DNA of 5,774 nt, from positions 1 to 5,774 of the forward strand of contig JAISVE010000017.1 of the NCBI GenBank assembly GCA_031271725.1, in the 5' to 3' direction. A program made the position numbers and the translations under genes. The stretch comes from Bacteroidales bacterium. GTDB lineage: Bacteria > Bacteroidota > Bacteroidia > Bacteroidales > P3. The notes below the pieces were generated by a model. That model ran no database searches. It was not told the origin of the DNA and saw only the letters and a list, made by a program, of their open reading frames with translations. Each line of letters begins with the position of its first letter. Position 1 is the first letter of the stretch. Shown one piece after another: positions 1-5,774 of this stretch.

Positions 1-51
1 TATCGTTTTTGCCTTTGCAGGACTTTCTACAATTACAAGATTTTTTGCCAT
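1..51 (-). CDS. topA: DNA topoisomerase I, N-terminal fragment (runs off left edge)
   Basis: The reverse strand from an ATG at 51-49 reads MAKNLVIVESPAKAKTI, 17 codons open to the window edge. This is the near-invariant opening of bacterial type IA topoisomerase I: the first beta strand of the TOPRIM domain, whose VESPAKAKTI segment carries the conserved glutamate needed for DNA cleavage and religation. The enzyme relaxes negatively supercoiled DNA behind moving polymerases. Only the start is present, so completeness and the C-terminal zinc-finger region cannot be judged. The start is secure because this is where the family normally begins, and a promoter-like element lies 17 bases upstream. 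Type IA relatives such as topoisomerase III open differently, so topA is the best reading despite the short length. Confidence 0.9.
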   Translation of the reverse strand, partial: MAKNLVIVESPAKAKTI

Positions 52-68
52 ATATTTTTTATAACCCG

Positions 69-76
69 CAAAGTTA
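69..76 (-). promoter_or_regulatory. Probable topA promoter, -7 element
   Basis: The reverse strand reads TAACTTTG, a perfect match to the Bacteroidota -7 consensus TAnnTTTG used by the primary sigma factor of this phylum. It ends 17 bases before the topA ATG, which predicts a 5' leader of only about ten bases. No TTG or TTTG lies at the usual 19-21 base distance upstream, so the -33 half is weak or absent. The leader is AT-rich with no Shine-Dalgarno sequence, as is usual in the phylum. Confidence 0.55.
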
Positions 77-130
77 ATATTTTTTTAATTATGGCGATTT
101 TGTGATTTCCGATTTTTGCAGTGCGTATTT

Positions 131-187
131 TGGGGGCGTGCCTACCTGCCCGTTTGTGGCGTGCCTGTTTGGGATGCGCCTAACAGG
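131..187. repeat. GC-rich patch with internal direct and inverted repeats, possible interspersed repeat remnant
   Basis: About 65 percent of these 57 bases are G or C, whereas the flanks are strongly AT-rich. The motif GGCGTGCCT occurs twice, at 135-143 and 158-166. CCTGTTTGG (164-172) and CCTAACAGG (179-187) can form an imperfect hairpin with one T-T mismatch and a six-base loop. No reading frame through the patch gives a recognisable protein, and it lies just upstream of a decapitated PIN-domain reading frame. It could be the scar of a small repeated element or of an insertion that replaced the front of that gene. That it is a repeat family is inferred; only one copy is visible here. The rest of 52-218 holds the topA promoter and nothing else that I recognise. 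Confidence 0.35.
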
Positions 188-218
188 AATATTGATAGAA
201 GCCAAATTTTTGCAATAG

Positions 219-413
219 CAAAGCCATATTGCCAATAAAACATTAGTTGCAGATATTGATTTTGACGATTTTGCTTTTGTCGCTCTTTCGGAGCATCTTG
301 ATGCCTTGCTATGGACAGGAGACAAGAAATTATTAAATGGATTGCAGCAAAAAGGATATAAATGTATAATTTCTACGGCAGACGCATTACTAATAGCAGA
401 GCAAAGAGATTAA
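219..413 (+). pseudogene. PIN-domain protein remnant, C-terminal half only
   Basis: This frame is open from just after a TAG (216-218) to a TAA at 411-413 and gives 64 residues. It contains the segments DIDFDDFAFVALSEHLDA and LLWTGDKKLLNGL. The pattern of an acidic pair before FVAL, then LWTGDK about 20 residues later, is the C-terminal half of PIN-domain proteins (VapC-like and PIN_2-type predicted ribonucleases), where these aspartates help bind the catalytic metal. The N-terminal half with the first catalytic aspartate is missing. The frame has no ATG, and the stop at 216 cuts it from a short in-frame stretch (ILIEAKFLQ) that may be more of the same gene. No antitoxin gene lies beside it. 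Family assignment comes from motif recognition by eye; loss of function is inferred from the missing start and missing half. Confidence 0.65.
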
Positions 414-440
414 ACACTTTGTAAGATACAAACAACTATC

Positions 441-468
441 GGAATAAATTTACAGTAAATTATATTCC
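441..468. terminator. Hairpin between converging PIN remnant and metH, probable terminator
   Basis: GGAATA-AATTTA pairs with TAAATT-A-TATTCC to give a 12-bp stem with one bulged A (462) and a CAG loop. It is the strongest inverted repeat in the gap between the PIN remnant stop (413) and the metH stop (519). On the plus strand it is followed by ATTTATTTTAC; on the minus strand by GATAGTTGTTTGT. Neither is a perfect U tract, so it may act in either direction or both. Smaller inverted repeats flank it: TTTGTA-AGA-TACAAA at 418-432 and TAGAC-AGT-GTCTA at 497-509, the latter only 10 bases past the metH stop. Nothing else is evident in 414-518. Confidence 0.5.
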
Positions 469-518
469 ATTTATTTTACAAAAACTAACAAAATTTTAGA
501 CAGTGTCTATTTTGATAG

Positions 519-3236
519 TCATTTTTTGATACCGGATTTTTTGCGCGCTTCTTCAAGCGAAACGAGAGAGTTTTCCTGCGACAAATAAGCATTGCGAACC
601 GCAAGTTGTTTATCTCTTATCTCTCCCAGGGTTTCCCCATAAGACAGGAGCAATCTCTGCACAAGACGCACAGCATTTGAGGCATCGCCGCCGTTTATAA
701 CTCCCGCGTCATAGAGCGGCGCAAGTTTTACTGCCGTGTGTACCGAAGAAGTTGTTGCGCCTCCCACAAGCAGCGGAATACGCAAACCCGCTGTCTGCAT
801 ACGTTTGCAAAGGTCTTCCATTTCGGCAAGAGAAGGCGTGATAAGACCGCTAACGCCGACAAAGTCGGGCTTTTCCCGCTCTATCGCCTGCATAATGGTA
901 TCATTATCCACCATAACCCCCAAATCTACAACATCTATATTATTGCATGAAAGAACTATCGATACAATATTTTTTCCTATGTCGTGCACATCACCCTTAA
1001 CCGTTGCAATCAACATTTTCGGACGTTTTACCTCGCCTTCGCCATTTGCCGATTGTTCTATAAAGGGTTGAAGTATTTCTACGGCACTACGCATTACACG
1101 TGCCGATTTTACAACCTGCGGCAGAAACATTTTTCCCTCGCCAAAGAATTTACCTACCCTTTCCATCCCCTGCATAAGAGGTTTTTCGACAATTTCTATA
1201 GGTGTATATTTCTGTAATGCTTCCTTTATATCCTGCTCCAAAAATTCGGTTATGCCCTGCGTTAGCGAATGTGCCAAACGCTCGTCTAAAGGCAGTGTGC
1301 GCCACTTTTCAGCAACATTGTTTTGAGATGCCTGTTTATCTGTATTGCGGTATTTTTCCGCTATTGCGAGCAAACGGTCGGTTGCCCCACTGTCCTTGTC
1401 AAGCACTACATCTTCTACCGCTTTTAAGAGCTCCGGCTCAATATCGTCATACACCTGCAACATTGACGGGTTAACAATAGCCATGTCAAGCCCCGCTTTT
1501 ATTGCGTGGTATAAAAACACAGAGTGCATAGCCTCACGTACGGGATTATTGCCTCTAAAAGAAAAAGAAAGGTTTGACACACCTGCCGATGTTTTTGCAT
1601 AAGGCAAATTTTCTTTTATCCACCTTACCGCTTCGATAAAATCAACCGCATAATGATTGTGCTCCTCTATGCCCGTTGCCACTGCTAAAACATTTACATC
1701 AAAAATTATATCTTCAGGGTTAAATTTTGCCTTTTGAGTGAGCAAATCGTAGGCGCGTTTGCAAATTTCTATTTTTCTCTCACAAGTTGCCGCCTGCCCC
1801 TGCTCGTCAAAAGCCATTACTACAACTGCTGCACCAAGCATACAGAGTTCTTTCGCTTTTTCCAAAAAACTTTCCTCACCCTCTTTTAACGATATTGAGT
1901 TTACTACCGGCTTGCCCTGTGTATTTTTTACACCTGCCAAAAGTGTTTCGTAGCGCGAGGAGTCAATCATAAATGCTGCTTTGGCTATGTCGGGCTCACA
2001 TTCTATAATGCGTACAAAATTCTGCATTTCCGCTGTTGCGTCAAGCATGGCGTCATCCATATTTATGTCGATAATCGTTGCGCCGTCTTGAATTTGTTTG
2101 CGGGCAATATCCGCTGCCTCGCTGTATTTTTTTTCACGGATTAAACGGGCGAATTTTGCACTGCCTGCTACATTTGTACGTTCGCCAATGTAGGTAAATA
2201 ATTTTGACTTATCGATTTCTACTGCTTCCAAACCTGCTACTCGCAAAGGATTTTCCGTAAACGTTGGAACAATTCTCGGCTTAACATCTTTCAACGCCTC
2301 GGCAATTGCCTTGATATGCGCAGGTGTGGTACCGCAACATCCGCCTGCTATATTCAGCAAACCTTCGTCAGCCATTTTGCGCACAATGCTCGCCGTAAAT
2401 TCCGGTGCTTCATCGTATCCCCCCATTGCATTAGGCAAGCCCGCATTCGGATAAATACTTATATAGCCGTTTACAAGCGGTGAGATTGAACGTATCAAGC
2501 TGTGTAAATCGCTTGCGCCGAACGAACAGTTTAAGCCGAAAGAAAATGGATTATAGGGTGCAACTGTGGCATAAACCGCTTCAAGCGTTTGCCCTGTAAG
2601 AATACGTCCGCTGCGGTCGTTTGCCGTAACCGAAACCATTACCGGAATATCGCTGCCGCGCAGTTGTTGAACTCTTTCTGCCGCATATAAGGCTGCTTTC
2701 GCATTCAAAGCATCAAAAATTGTTTCTACTAAAAGAATATCTACTCCGTTTTCTATAAGTGCGTCTATTTGCTCCGTGTAAGCATCTGCAAGGGTGTCAA
2801 AATCAACTGCTCTCTGTTCAGGATTATCGGCATTGGGGGCAAGTGTCAGCGATTTTGATGTGGGACCGATACTGCCTGCCATGTAAATCTTACGGCTTGT
2901 ATTGTTAGCCGCTTCGCGGGCAATTTTGCAAGCCGCCTCGATAATATTGCGCACTTCATCTTCGCAACCATATTCCGCCTGCGAAATTTTGTTTGCACTG
3001 AAAGTGTTCGTTTCTATAATATCCGCACCTGCATCAATGTATTCCTTATGCACCGCTTTTATTACGTCAGGGCGCGTAAGACATAACAAGTCGTTGTTAC
3101 CTTTAAGTTGAATGTGATGCTTTGAGAATTTTGTACCTCTAAAGTCTTCTTCCGTAAGTTTGAATCTTTGCAAAGATGTGCCTGTTGCACCGTCAAGAAT
3201 TAAAATCCGTTCTTTTATTTCGTCTTTTATTGTCAT
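519..3236 (-). CDS. metH: Cobalamin-dependent methionine synthase lacking the AdoMet reactivation domain
   Basis: This cytoplasmic enzyme transfers the methyl group of 5-methyltetrahydrofolate through cobalamin to homocysteine, giving methionine and tetrahydrofolate. The 905 residues hold, in order: a homocysteine S-methyltransferase domain (about 8-320) with zinc ligands Cys237 (GLNCSFG) and Cys300-Cys301 ([10 protein letters not shown]); a pterin-binding domain (about 345-605) starting at [14 protein letters not shown]; a helical cobalamin cap (about 645-735, with [16 protein letters not shown]); and a B12-binding Rossmann domain (about 738-870) with D749-V-H751-D-I-G754, where His751 is the lower axial cobalt ligand, then SGLITPSL and GGATTS. 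The chain ends at [10 protein letters not shown], about where the activation domain starts in the roughly 1,200-residue E. coli enzyme, so that C-terminal module is absent. The start is fixed by an in-frame TAA four codons upstream and by [14 protein letters not shown], the usual opening. No frameshift is seen. No cobalamin riboswitch fits in the 73-base upstream gap. Confidence 0.97.
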   Translation of the reverse strand: MTIKDEIKERILILDGATGTSLQRFKLTEEDFRGTKFSKHHIQLKGNNDLLCLTRPDVIKAVHKEYIDAGADIIETNTFSANKISQAEYGCEDEVRNIIEAACKIAREAANNTSRKIYMAGSIGPTSKSLTLAPNADNPEQRAVDFDTLADAYTEQIDALIENGVDILLVETIFDALNAKAALYAAERVQQLRGSDIPVMVSVTANDRSGRILTGQTLEAVYATVAPYNPFSFGLNCSFGASDLHSLIRSISPLVNGYISIYPNAGLPNAMGGYDEAPEFTASIVRKMADEGLLNIAGGCCGTTPAHIKAIAEALKDVKPRIVPTFTENPLRVAGLEAVEIDKSKLFTYIGERTNVAGSAKFARLIREKKYSEAADIARKQIQDGATIIDINMDDAMLDATAEMQNFVRIIECEPDIAKAAFMIDSSRYETLLAGVKNTQGKPVVNSISLKEGEESFLEKAKELCMLGAAVVVMAFDEQGQAATCERKIEICKRAYDLLTQKAKFNPEDIIFDVNVLAVATGIEEHNHYAVDFIEAVRWIKENLPYAKTSAGVSNLSFSFRGNNPVREAMHSVFLYHAIKAGLDMAIVNPSMLQVYDDIEPELLKAVEDVVLDKDSGATDRLLAIAEKYRNTDKQASQNNVAEKWRTLPLDERLAHSLTQGITEFLEQDIKEALQKYTPIEIVEKPLMQGMERVGKFFGEGKMFLPQVVKSARVMRSAVEILQPFIEQSANGEGEVKRPKMLIATVKGDVHDIGKNIVSIVLSCNNIDVVDLGVMVDNDTIMQAIEREKPDFVGVSGLITPSLAEMEDLCKRMQTAGLRIPLLVGGATTSSVHTAVKLAPLYDAGVINGGDASNAVRLVQRLLLSYGETLGEIRDKQLAVRNAYLSQENSLVSLEEARKKSGIKK

Positions 3237-3240
3237 ACTG

Positions 3241-3271
3241 TAAAGTTACAATTAAGTTGAAAGTAATGCAA
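3241..3271 (-). promoter_or_regulatory. Probable metH promoter (TTG-N20-TAACTTTA)
   Basis: On the reverse strand TTG (3271-3269) is followed after 20 bases by TAACTTTA (3248-3241), seven of eight matches to the Bacteroidota -7 element TAnnTTTG with acceptable spacing for the -33 TTG. The element ends only four bases before the metH ATG, so transcription from it would begin at or beside the start codon and give a leaderless or nearly leaderless message. The same spacing and an identical 14-base core occur before the gene at 3928-4425. If this promoter is not used, metH must be read through from the barrel gene upstream. Confidence 0.5.
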
Positions 3272-3281
3272 TAAAAATCTG

Positions 3282-3297
3282 ATTGCATAAAAGCAAT
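3282..3297 (-). terminator. Weak hairpin after the 3310-3810 gene
   Basis: Thirteen bases past the stop of the upstream barrel gene the minus strand forms ATTGC-TTTTAT-GCAAT, a 5-bp stem with a six-base loop, then CAGATTTTT. It is the only candidate for ending that transcript before metH. The stem is short and the U run is displaced by four bases, so it is at best a leaky terminator. Confidence 0.25.
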
Positions 3298-3309
3298 TAA
3301 AACCTAAAG

Positions 3310-3810
3310 TTAAAACCTGAATTTTCCGCCAATATTCCAAAACGGTGCAAAAAATCCTCCGCCAACTTCAAGATTTACACCAAAATTTTTATTAAAATAA
3401 TAGCTCGTACCCAAAAACGCACTGCCACAAACAAAGCCCCCCATTCCGGACTTTCTAGGGTCAAAATACATAAAGCCCCCAAGCATTACACCACCATAAA
3501 CTTCCCATTCAGGTACTACAACACTAAAACGATAAGTTGTACGTGCCATAATGGGTATTGCCAATTCATTACGGTCGTCCATATTTGAGCTCTCACTTAA
3601 GTAGCCACCAATGGTAAAAGTGCCTTTACCTACACGAGCTAATGCATAGTCATAAGCCGCATTAACGTGTAGATGCCCCCATCCCGTACCCACGCGGATA
3701 CCAAGCAAATGTGTTCCGGGTTCAGGTCCTTCATGAATACCATCGGCTTTAACAGGATACATCGTTGCAAGAAGAGCAACTACAGCTAAAAATACTGATT
3801 TCTTTCTCAT
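3310..3810 (-). CDS. Small exported protein, probable outer-membrane beta-barrel (paralog A)
   Basis: I do not recognise a named family. The 166-residue product begins with a classical signal peptide: basic MRKK, hydrophobic VFLAVVALLATMY, and a likely signal peptidase I site after VKA (residue 22). The mature part of about 144 residues alternates polar and hydrophobic or aromatic residues in short Gly-rich stretches (GTFTIGGY, ARTTYRFSVVV, EWEVYGGVMLG, LGTSYYF, FGVNLEVGGGFF). It ends in GGKFRF, a terminal aromatic typical of outer-membrane barrels recognised by the BAM complex. The size would suit about eight strands. It is a tandem paralog of 3928-4425, sharing GPEPGTH, KGTFTIGGY, PIMARTTYRF and VVVPEWEVY; by eye over half the positions agree. 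The leader is AT-rich without a Shine-Dalgarno sequence, and no convincing promoter is seen. Ligand and role are unknown. Confidence 0.85.
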   Translation of the reverse strand: MRKKSVFLAVVALLATMYPVKADGIHEGPEPGTHLLGIRVGTGWGHLHVNAAYDYALARVGKGTFTIGGYLSESSNMDDRNELAIPIMARTTYRFSVVVPEWEVYGGVMLGGFMYFDPRKSGMGGFVCGSAFLGTSYYFNKNFGVNLEVGGGFFAPFWNIGGKFRF

Positions 3811-3857
3811 AATTTATGTTTTTATTGTGAATACTCAACTATAACAATATTTATGCC

Positions 3858-3898
3858 AAAAATAAAAGCCCCGACTGCATGAAGCAGCCGAGGCTTTT
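3858..3898 (-). terminator. Intrinsic terminator of the 3928-4425 gene
   Basis: AAAAGCC (3864-3870) and GGCTTTT (3892-3898) form the base, and CTGC (3875-3878) and GCAG (3884-3887) the top, of a 15-bp stem with a five-base loop. The minus-strand RNA continues into UUUUAUUUUU. Two positions (3871 with 3891, 3874 with 3888) are C-A or A-C mismatches in plus-strand RNA but G-U wobbles in minus-strand RNA, so the stem is continuous only in the leftward direction. It lies about 30 bases past the stop of the upstream barrel gene and should uncouple it from 3310-3810. Confidence 0.85.
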
Positions 3899-3902
3899 AG
3901 AT

Positions 3903-3928
3903 AAAAAGTTTCTAAAACGAAACTTTTT
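3903..3928 (-). repeat. AT-rich inverted repeat at the stop codon of 3928-4425
   Basis: AAAAAGTTT (3903-3911) and AAACTTTTT (3920-3928) form a 9-bp stem with an eight-base loop, touching the last base of the stop codon. It sits directly before the main terminator in the transcript. It may be a secondary 3'-end structure or chance in AT-rich DNA. Confidence 0.4.
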
Positions 3929-4425
3929 TAAAGTTTGAACTTAACGCCAAGGTTTGCCCAAGAAACATTACCACCGTTAAATTCAAGATTAACTCCGAAT
4001 TTTTCGGTAAAGTAATAACTTGTTCCCAAAGAAAAACTGCCTACAGGACCTGCGTAGATTCCATCATGGATAGCAAGACCAACACCAAGCATAACACCGG
4101 CATAGACTTCCCACTCCGGAACTACAACATTAAAACGATAAGTTGTACGCGCCATAATAGGAACATACATCCAACCGCCGCCGCCATAAGCACCCCAAAG
4201 ACCAAAACCAATACCTGCATAACCGCCAATGGTAAATGTACCTTTCCAAACTTTTGCCAATGAATAGTCATAAACGGCATTTACATTAAAGTAATGGTCA
4301 AGTCCCAAACGAACACCGATTATATGTGTTCCGGGTTCGGGTCCATCATAGACGCCACCGGCTTTTACCGGAATTGTAGTCGCAAAAATAGCAACTACAG
4401 CAAAAAGAACTAAAATTTTTTTCAT
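3928..4425 (-). CDS. Small exported protein, probable outer-membrane beta-barrel (paralog B)
   Basis: No named family is recognised. The 165-residue product has a signal peptide (MKKILVLFAVVAIFATTIP, likely cleavage after VKA, residue 22), and the mature part is rich in Gly, Tyr, Phe and Val in alternating strand-like segments. It shares with its neighbour at 3310-3810 GPEPGTH, KGTFTIGGY, PIMARTTYRF, VVVPEWEVY, LGTSYYF and FGVNLE. The DNA coding for part of the TTYRF block is identical over 19 bases (4131-4149 and 3525-3543), pointing to a tandem duplication. The middle differs: this copy has a Gly-rich stretch (GIGFGLWGAYGGGGW) where the other has a polar, charged one, as expected of surface loops. 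It ends in GVKFKL, a less typical barrel terminus than the paralog's final Phe. It has its own promoter-like element upstream and a strong terminator downstream, so it is probably a single-gene transcript. An outer-membrane location is inferred. Confidence 0.85.
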   Translation of the reverse strand: MKKILVLFAVVAIFATTIPVKAGGVYDGPEPGTHIIGVRLGLDHYFNVNAVYDYSLAKVWKGTFTIGGYAGIGFGLWGAYGGGGWMYVPIMARTTYRFNVVVPEWEVYAGVMLGVGLAIHDGIYAGPVGSFSLGTSYYFTEKFGVNLEFNGGNVSWANLGVKFKL

Positions 4426-4470
4426 GATTTATTTTATTAAATTTTTTGTTTTTATCTTAAAATATTTCTG

Positions 4471-4501
4471 TAAAGTTACAACATCAAAAGAATTAAGGCA
4501 A
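4471..4501 (-). promoter_or_regulatory. Probable promoter of the 3928-4425 gene (TTG-N20-TAACTTTA)
   Basis: The reverse strand carries TTG (4501-4499), a 20-base spacer and TAACTTTA (4478-4471), matching the Bacteroidota -33/-7 architecture and identical in core and spacing to the element before metH. It lies 45 bases before the ATG and predicts a leader of about 40 AT-rich bases with no Shine-Dalgarno sequence. It sits in the 92-base gap after the aminopeptidase stop, where no terminator hairpin for the aminopeptidase is seen, so some read-through is possible. Confidence 0.6.
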
Positions 4502-4517
4502 CATACCAAAGGGGGTT

Positions 4518-5774
4518 TTATACTTTCGCACACCAAGCTTCAATTTCTTCAACCGTTTTAGGAATTTTAGGTCCTAAAACTTTTGCACCGTCTTTAGTTA
4601 TTATTAAATCGTCTTCAATGCGGATACCGCCAAAGTCGCGATAGTGTTCTACTTTGTCATAGTTTATAAACGAAGTAAATTTATCTTGAGATTTCCATAA
4701 ATCAATAAGTGCGGGAATAAAATAAATGCCCGGCTCGTCTGTAAGTACAAAGCCATTTTCAAGTTTCCTGCCCAAACGCAAATATGCCAAACCGAACTGA
4801 GATGAACGCTTTATCTCATCATCATAACCAAAAAGATTTTCGCCAAGATTTTCCATGTCATGCACATCAAGTCCCATAAAATGCCCAAGACCATGAGGCA
4901 TAAAAAGTGCATGCGCCCCCTGATTTACTGCTTCATCCGTATCGCCTTTCGTAAGACCGAGTTCCTTAAGACCATCAAAAATAATTTTACAGGCGTTAAT
5001 ATGACAATCACGATAAGGCATGCCGATTTTAGCAGTTTCTATCGTAGCCATATTAGCTTTAAGAACTATCTCGTAAATTTCTTTCTGCTTCTTTGAGAAC
5101 TTGCCGCCTACGGGAGTAGTACGGGTTATATCGGAACAATAATGATTGTATGTTTCCGCACCTGCATCAACCACAAGCATACGCCCTTCATGCAACATGT
5201 TATTGTAATTATGATTGTGCAAGGTTTCACCATGTATGCTGACAATAGGCAGGAATGACATGCTGCCGTTATGCGAAGCTGCAATACCTTGCATGGCACC
5301 TGCTATCTGATATTCATAAACTCCTGTTTTAGCCATACGCATGGCAACGCCGTGCATTTGATGTGCTATAAGGAGCGCACTTTCAATCTCTTCAATTTCT
5401 TCGTTGCTCTTTATTGAACGCTGCTTTACTATCGCTTTTATAAGTTCTACAGACTGCATCTCCGCAAGCTTAGCCATTGGAACAGACAAATGCACTGATA
5501 ATTTTTCTGCGATATTTTTGCGATATGGATTTACAAAGTGAACTTTGCGATTACTCAAAACAGCCTTGTGCAATAAGTCATGCAAATCATTTATTGAAGC
5601 AACTGTATTTATTCCTACACTCTCTGCCTGTTCTTTTACGCTCGGATGATGCCCCATCCAAATTATATCGTCCATTGTAAGTTCGTCCGCGTAGATTGTT
5701 GATGTACCGGAATCCACATCAACTACTCCTACCATATCGGGAGTTTTAAGACCAAAAAAATAAAGAAAATTGCT
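4518..5774 (-). CDS. pepP: Xaa-Pro aminopeptidase (aminopeptidase P, M24B family), N-terminus beyond right edge
   Basis: The enzyme removes an N-terminal residue preceding proline from peptides, using two divalent metal ions; it is expected in the cytoplasm. The frame is open to the edge: 13 codons before the first in-window ATG (5735) read SNFLYFFGLKTPD, a conserved stretch of the N-terminal domain, so that ATG is internal and the true start lies outside, by family size perhaps 50 residues away. Numbered from the first visible codon, 418 residues are present. The pita-bread domain has all five metal ligands: Asp203 (VVDAG), Asp215 (SDITRT), His298 (HGLGHFMGLDVHD), Glu347 (LTDEPGIYF) and Glu387 (GGIRIEDD). 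The HNHNYNN segment ahead of them matches the conserved substrate-side histidine region. The order DAG, DITRT, GHxxGLDVHD, EPG, RIEDD separates it from methionine aminopeptidase, and the N-terminal domain supports aminopeptidase P. Prolidase of the same fold is the main alternative. Confidence 0.93.
   Translation of the reverse strand, partial: SNFLYFFGLKTPDMVGVVDVDSGTSTIYADELTMDDIIWMGHHPSVKEQAESVGINTVASINDLHDLLHKAVLSNRKVHFVNPYRKNIAEKLSVHLSVPMAKLAEMQSVELIKAIVKQRSIKSNEEIEEIESALLIAHQMHGVAMRMAKTGVYEYQIAGAMQGIAASHNGSMSFLPIVSIHGETLHNHNYNNMLHEGRMLVVDAGAETYNHYCSDITRTTPVGGKFSKKQKEIYEIVLKANMATIETAKIGMPYRDCHINACKIIFDGLKELGLTKGDTDEAVNQGAHALFMPHGLGHFMGLDVHDMENLGENLFGYDDEIKRSSQFGLAYLRLGRKLENGFVLTDEPGIYFIPALIDLWKSQDKFTSFINYDKVEHYRDFGGIRIEDDLIITKDGAKVLGPKIPKTVEEIEAWCAKV

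Noticed and set aside
89..325. 78-codon reading frame on the minus strand
   Set aside because: It lies antisense to the PIN-domain remnant and crosses the GC-rich patch and the upstream topA promoter region; its translation has no recognisable motif, whereas the plus-strand frame clearly has PIN motifs.
219..413. Active VapC-type toxin-antitoxin system
   Set aside because: No start codon, no N-terminal half with the first catalytic aspartate, and no antitoxin gene next to it.
736..2000. Several plus-strand reading frames of 60-111 codons inside metH
   Set aside because: All are opposite an intact, well-conserved methionine synthase and show no family motifs; they are frame shadows.
3237..3309. 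Cobalamin riboswitch before metH
   Set aside because: The gap of 73 bases is too short for a cobalamin riboswitch of about 200 bases, and no B12-box-like sequence is seen.
3836..3843. Promoter element TATAGTTG before barrel gene A
   Set aside because: It mismatches the -7 consensus at a core T and has no TTG at a suitable distance; too weak to annotate.
4066..4263. 65-codon plus-strand frame inside barrel gene B
   Set aside because: Antisense shadow, rich in Thr, Asn and Lys, with no motif and no promoter or start context.
5733..5735. ATG as the start of the aminopeptidase
   Set aside because: The frame stays open upstream to the window edge and encodes the conserved NFLYFFGL stretch of the family, so this methionine is internal.
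3310..5774. A functional operon linking aminopeptidase P, the barrel proteins and metH
   Set aside because: Same orientation, but an intrinsic terminator and separate promoter-like elements lie between the genes, and no pathway link is apparent.

Overview
The window reads as chromosomal DNA of a member of the Bacteroidota, probably of the order Bacteroidales. The evidence is promoter-like TTG-N20-TAnnTTTR pairs upstream of genes, AT-rich leaders without Shine-Dalgarno sequences, moderately AT-rich coding DNA, a short MetH of the kind that ends after the cobalamin domain, and a long aminopeptidase P. This placement is inferred from features seen by eye, not from a database comparison.

Layout from left to right. 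Positions 1-51 (minus) are the first 17 codons of DNA topoisomerase I (topA), which runs off the left edge. Its upstream region holds a good -7 promoter element (69-76) and then a conspicuous GC-rich patch (about 131-187) in otherwise AT-rich DNA. On the plus strand, 219-413 encodes the C-terminal half of a PIN-domain protein with no start codon and an in-frame stop just upstream; it is read here as a gene remnant. The gap between this remnant and metH (414-518) contains a strong hairpin (441-468), placed as a terminator between converging transcripts.

Positions 519-3236 (minus) are an intact cobalamin-dependent methionine synthase, metH, with homocysteine, methyltetrahydrofolate and cobalamin modules but no C-terminal AdoMet reactivation domain. 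Two tandem paralogous genes for small exported, probably outer-membrane beta-barrel proteins follow at 3310-3810 and 3928-4425 (both minus). A clear intrinsic terminator serving the upstream copy separates them. Positions 4518-5774 (minus) are an M24-family Xaa-Pro aminopeptidase (aminopeptidase P type) whose N-terminus lies beyond the right edge.

The four genes from the aminopeptidase to metH are all transcribed leftwards. Promoter-like elements before 3928-4425 and metH, plus the terminator at 3858-3898, suggest several short transcription units rather than one operon. The gene functions (peptide turnover, envelope proteins, methionine synthesis, DNA topology) do not form an obvious pathway. 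I see no CRISPR array, tRNA, rRNA, riboswitch, transposase or defence cluster, and no convincing new multi-gene system. The points most worth a second look are the uncharacterised barrel pair, the GC-rich patch beside the PIN remnant, the reactivation-domain-less MetH, and a 14-bp motif shared upstream of metH and a barrel gene that would make metH mRNA almost leaderless.
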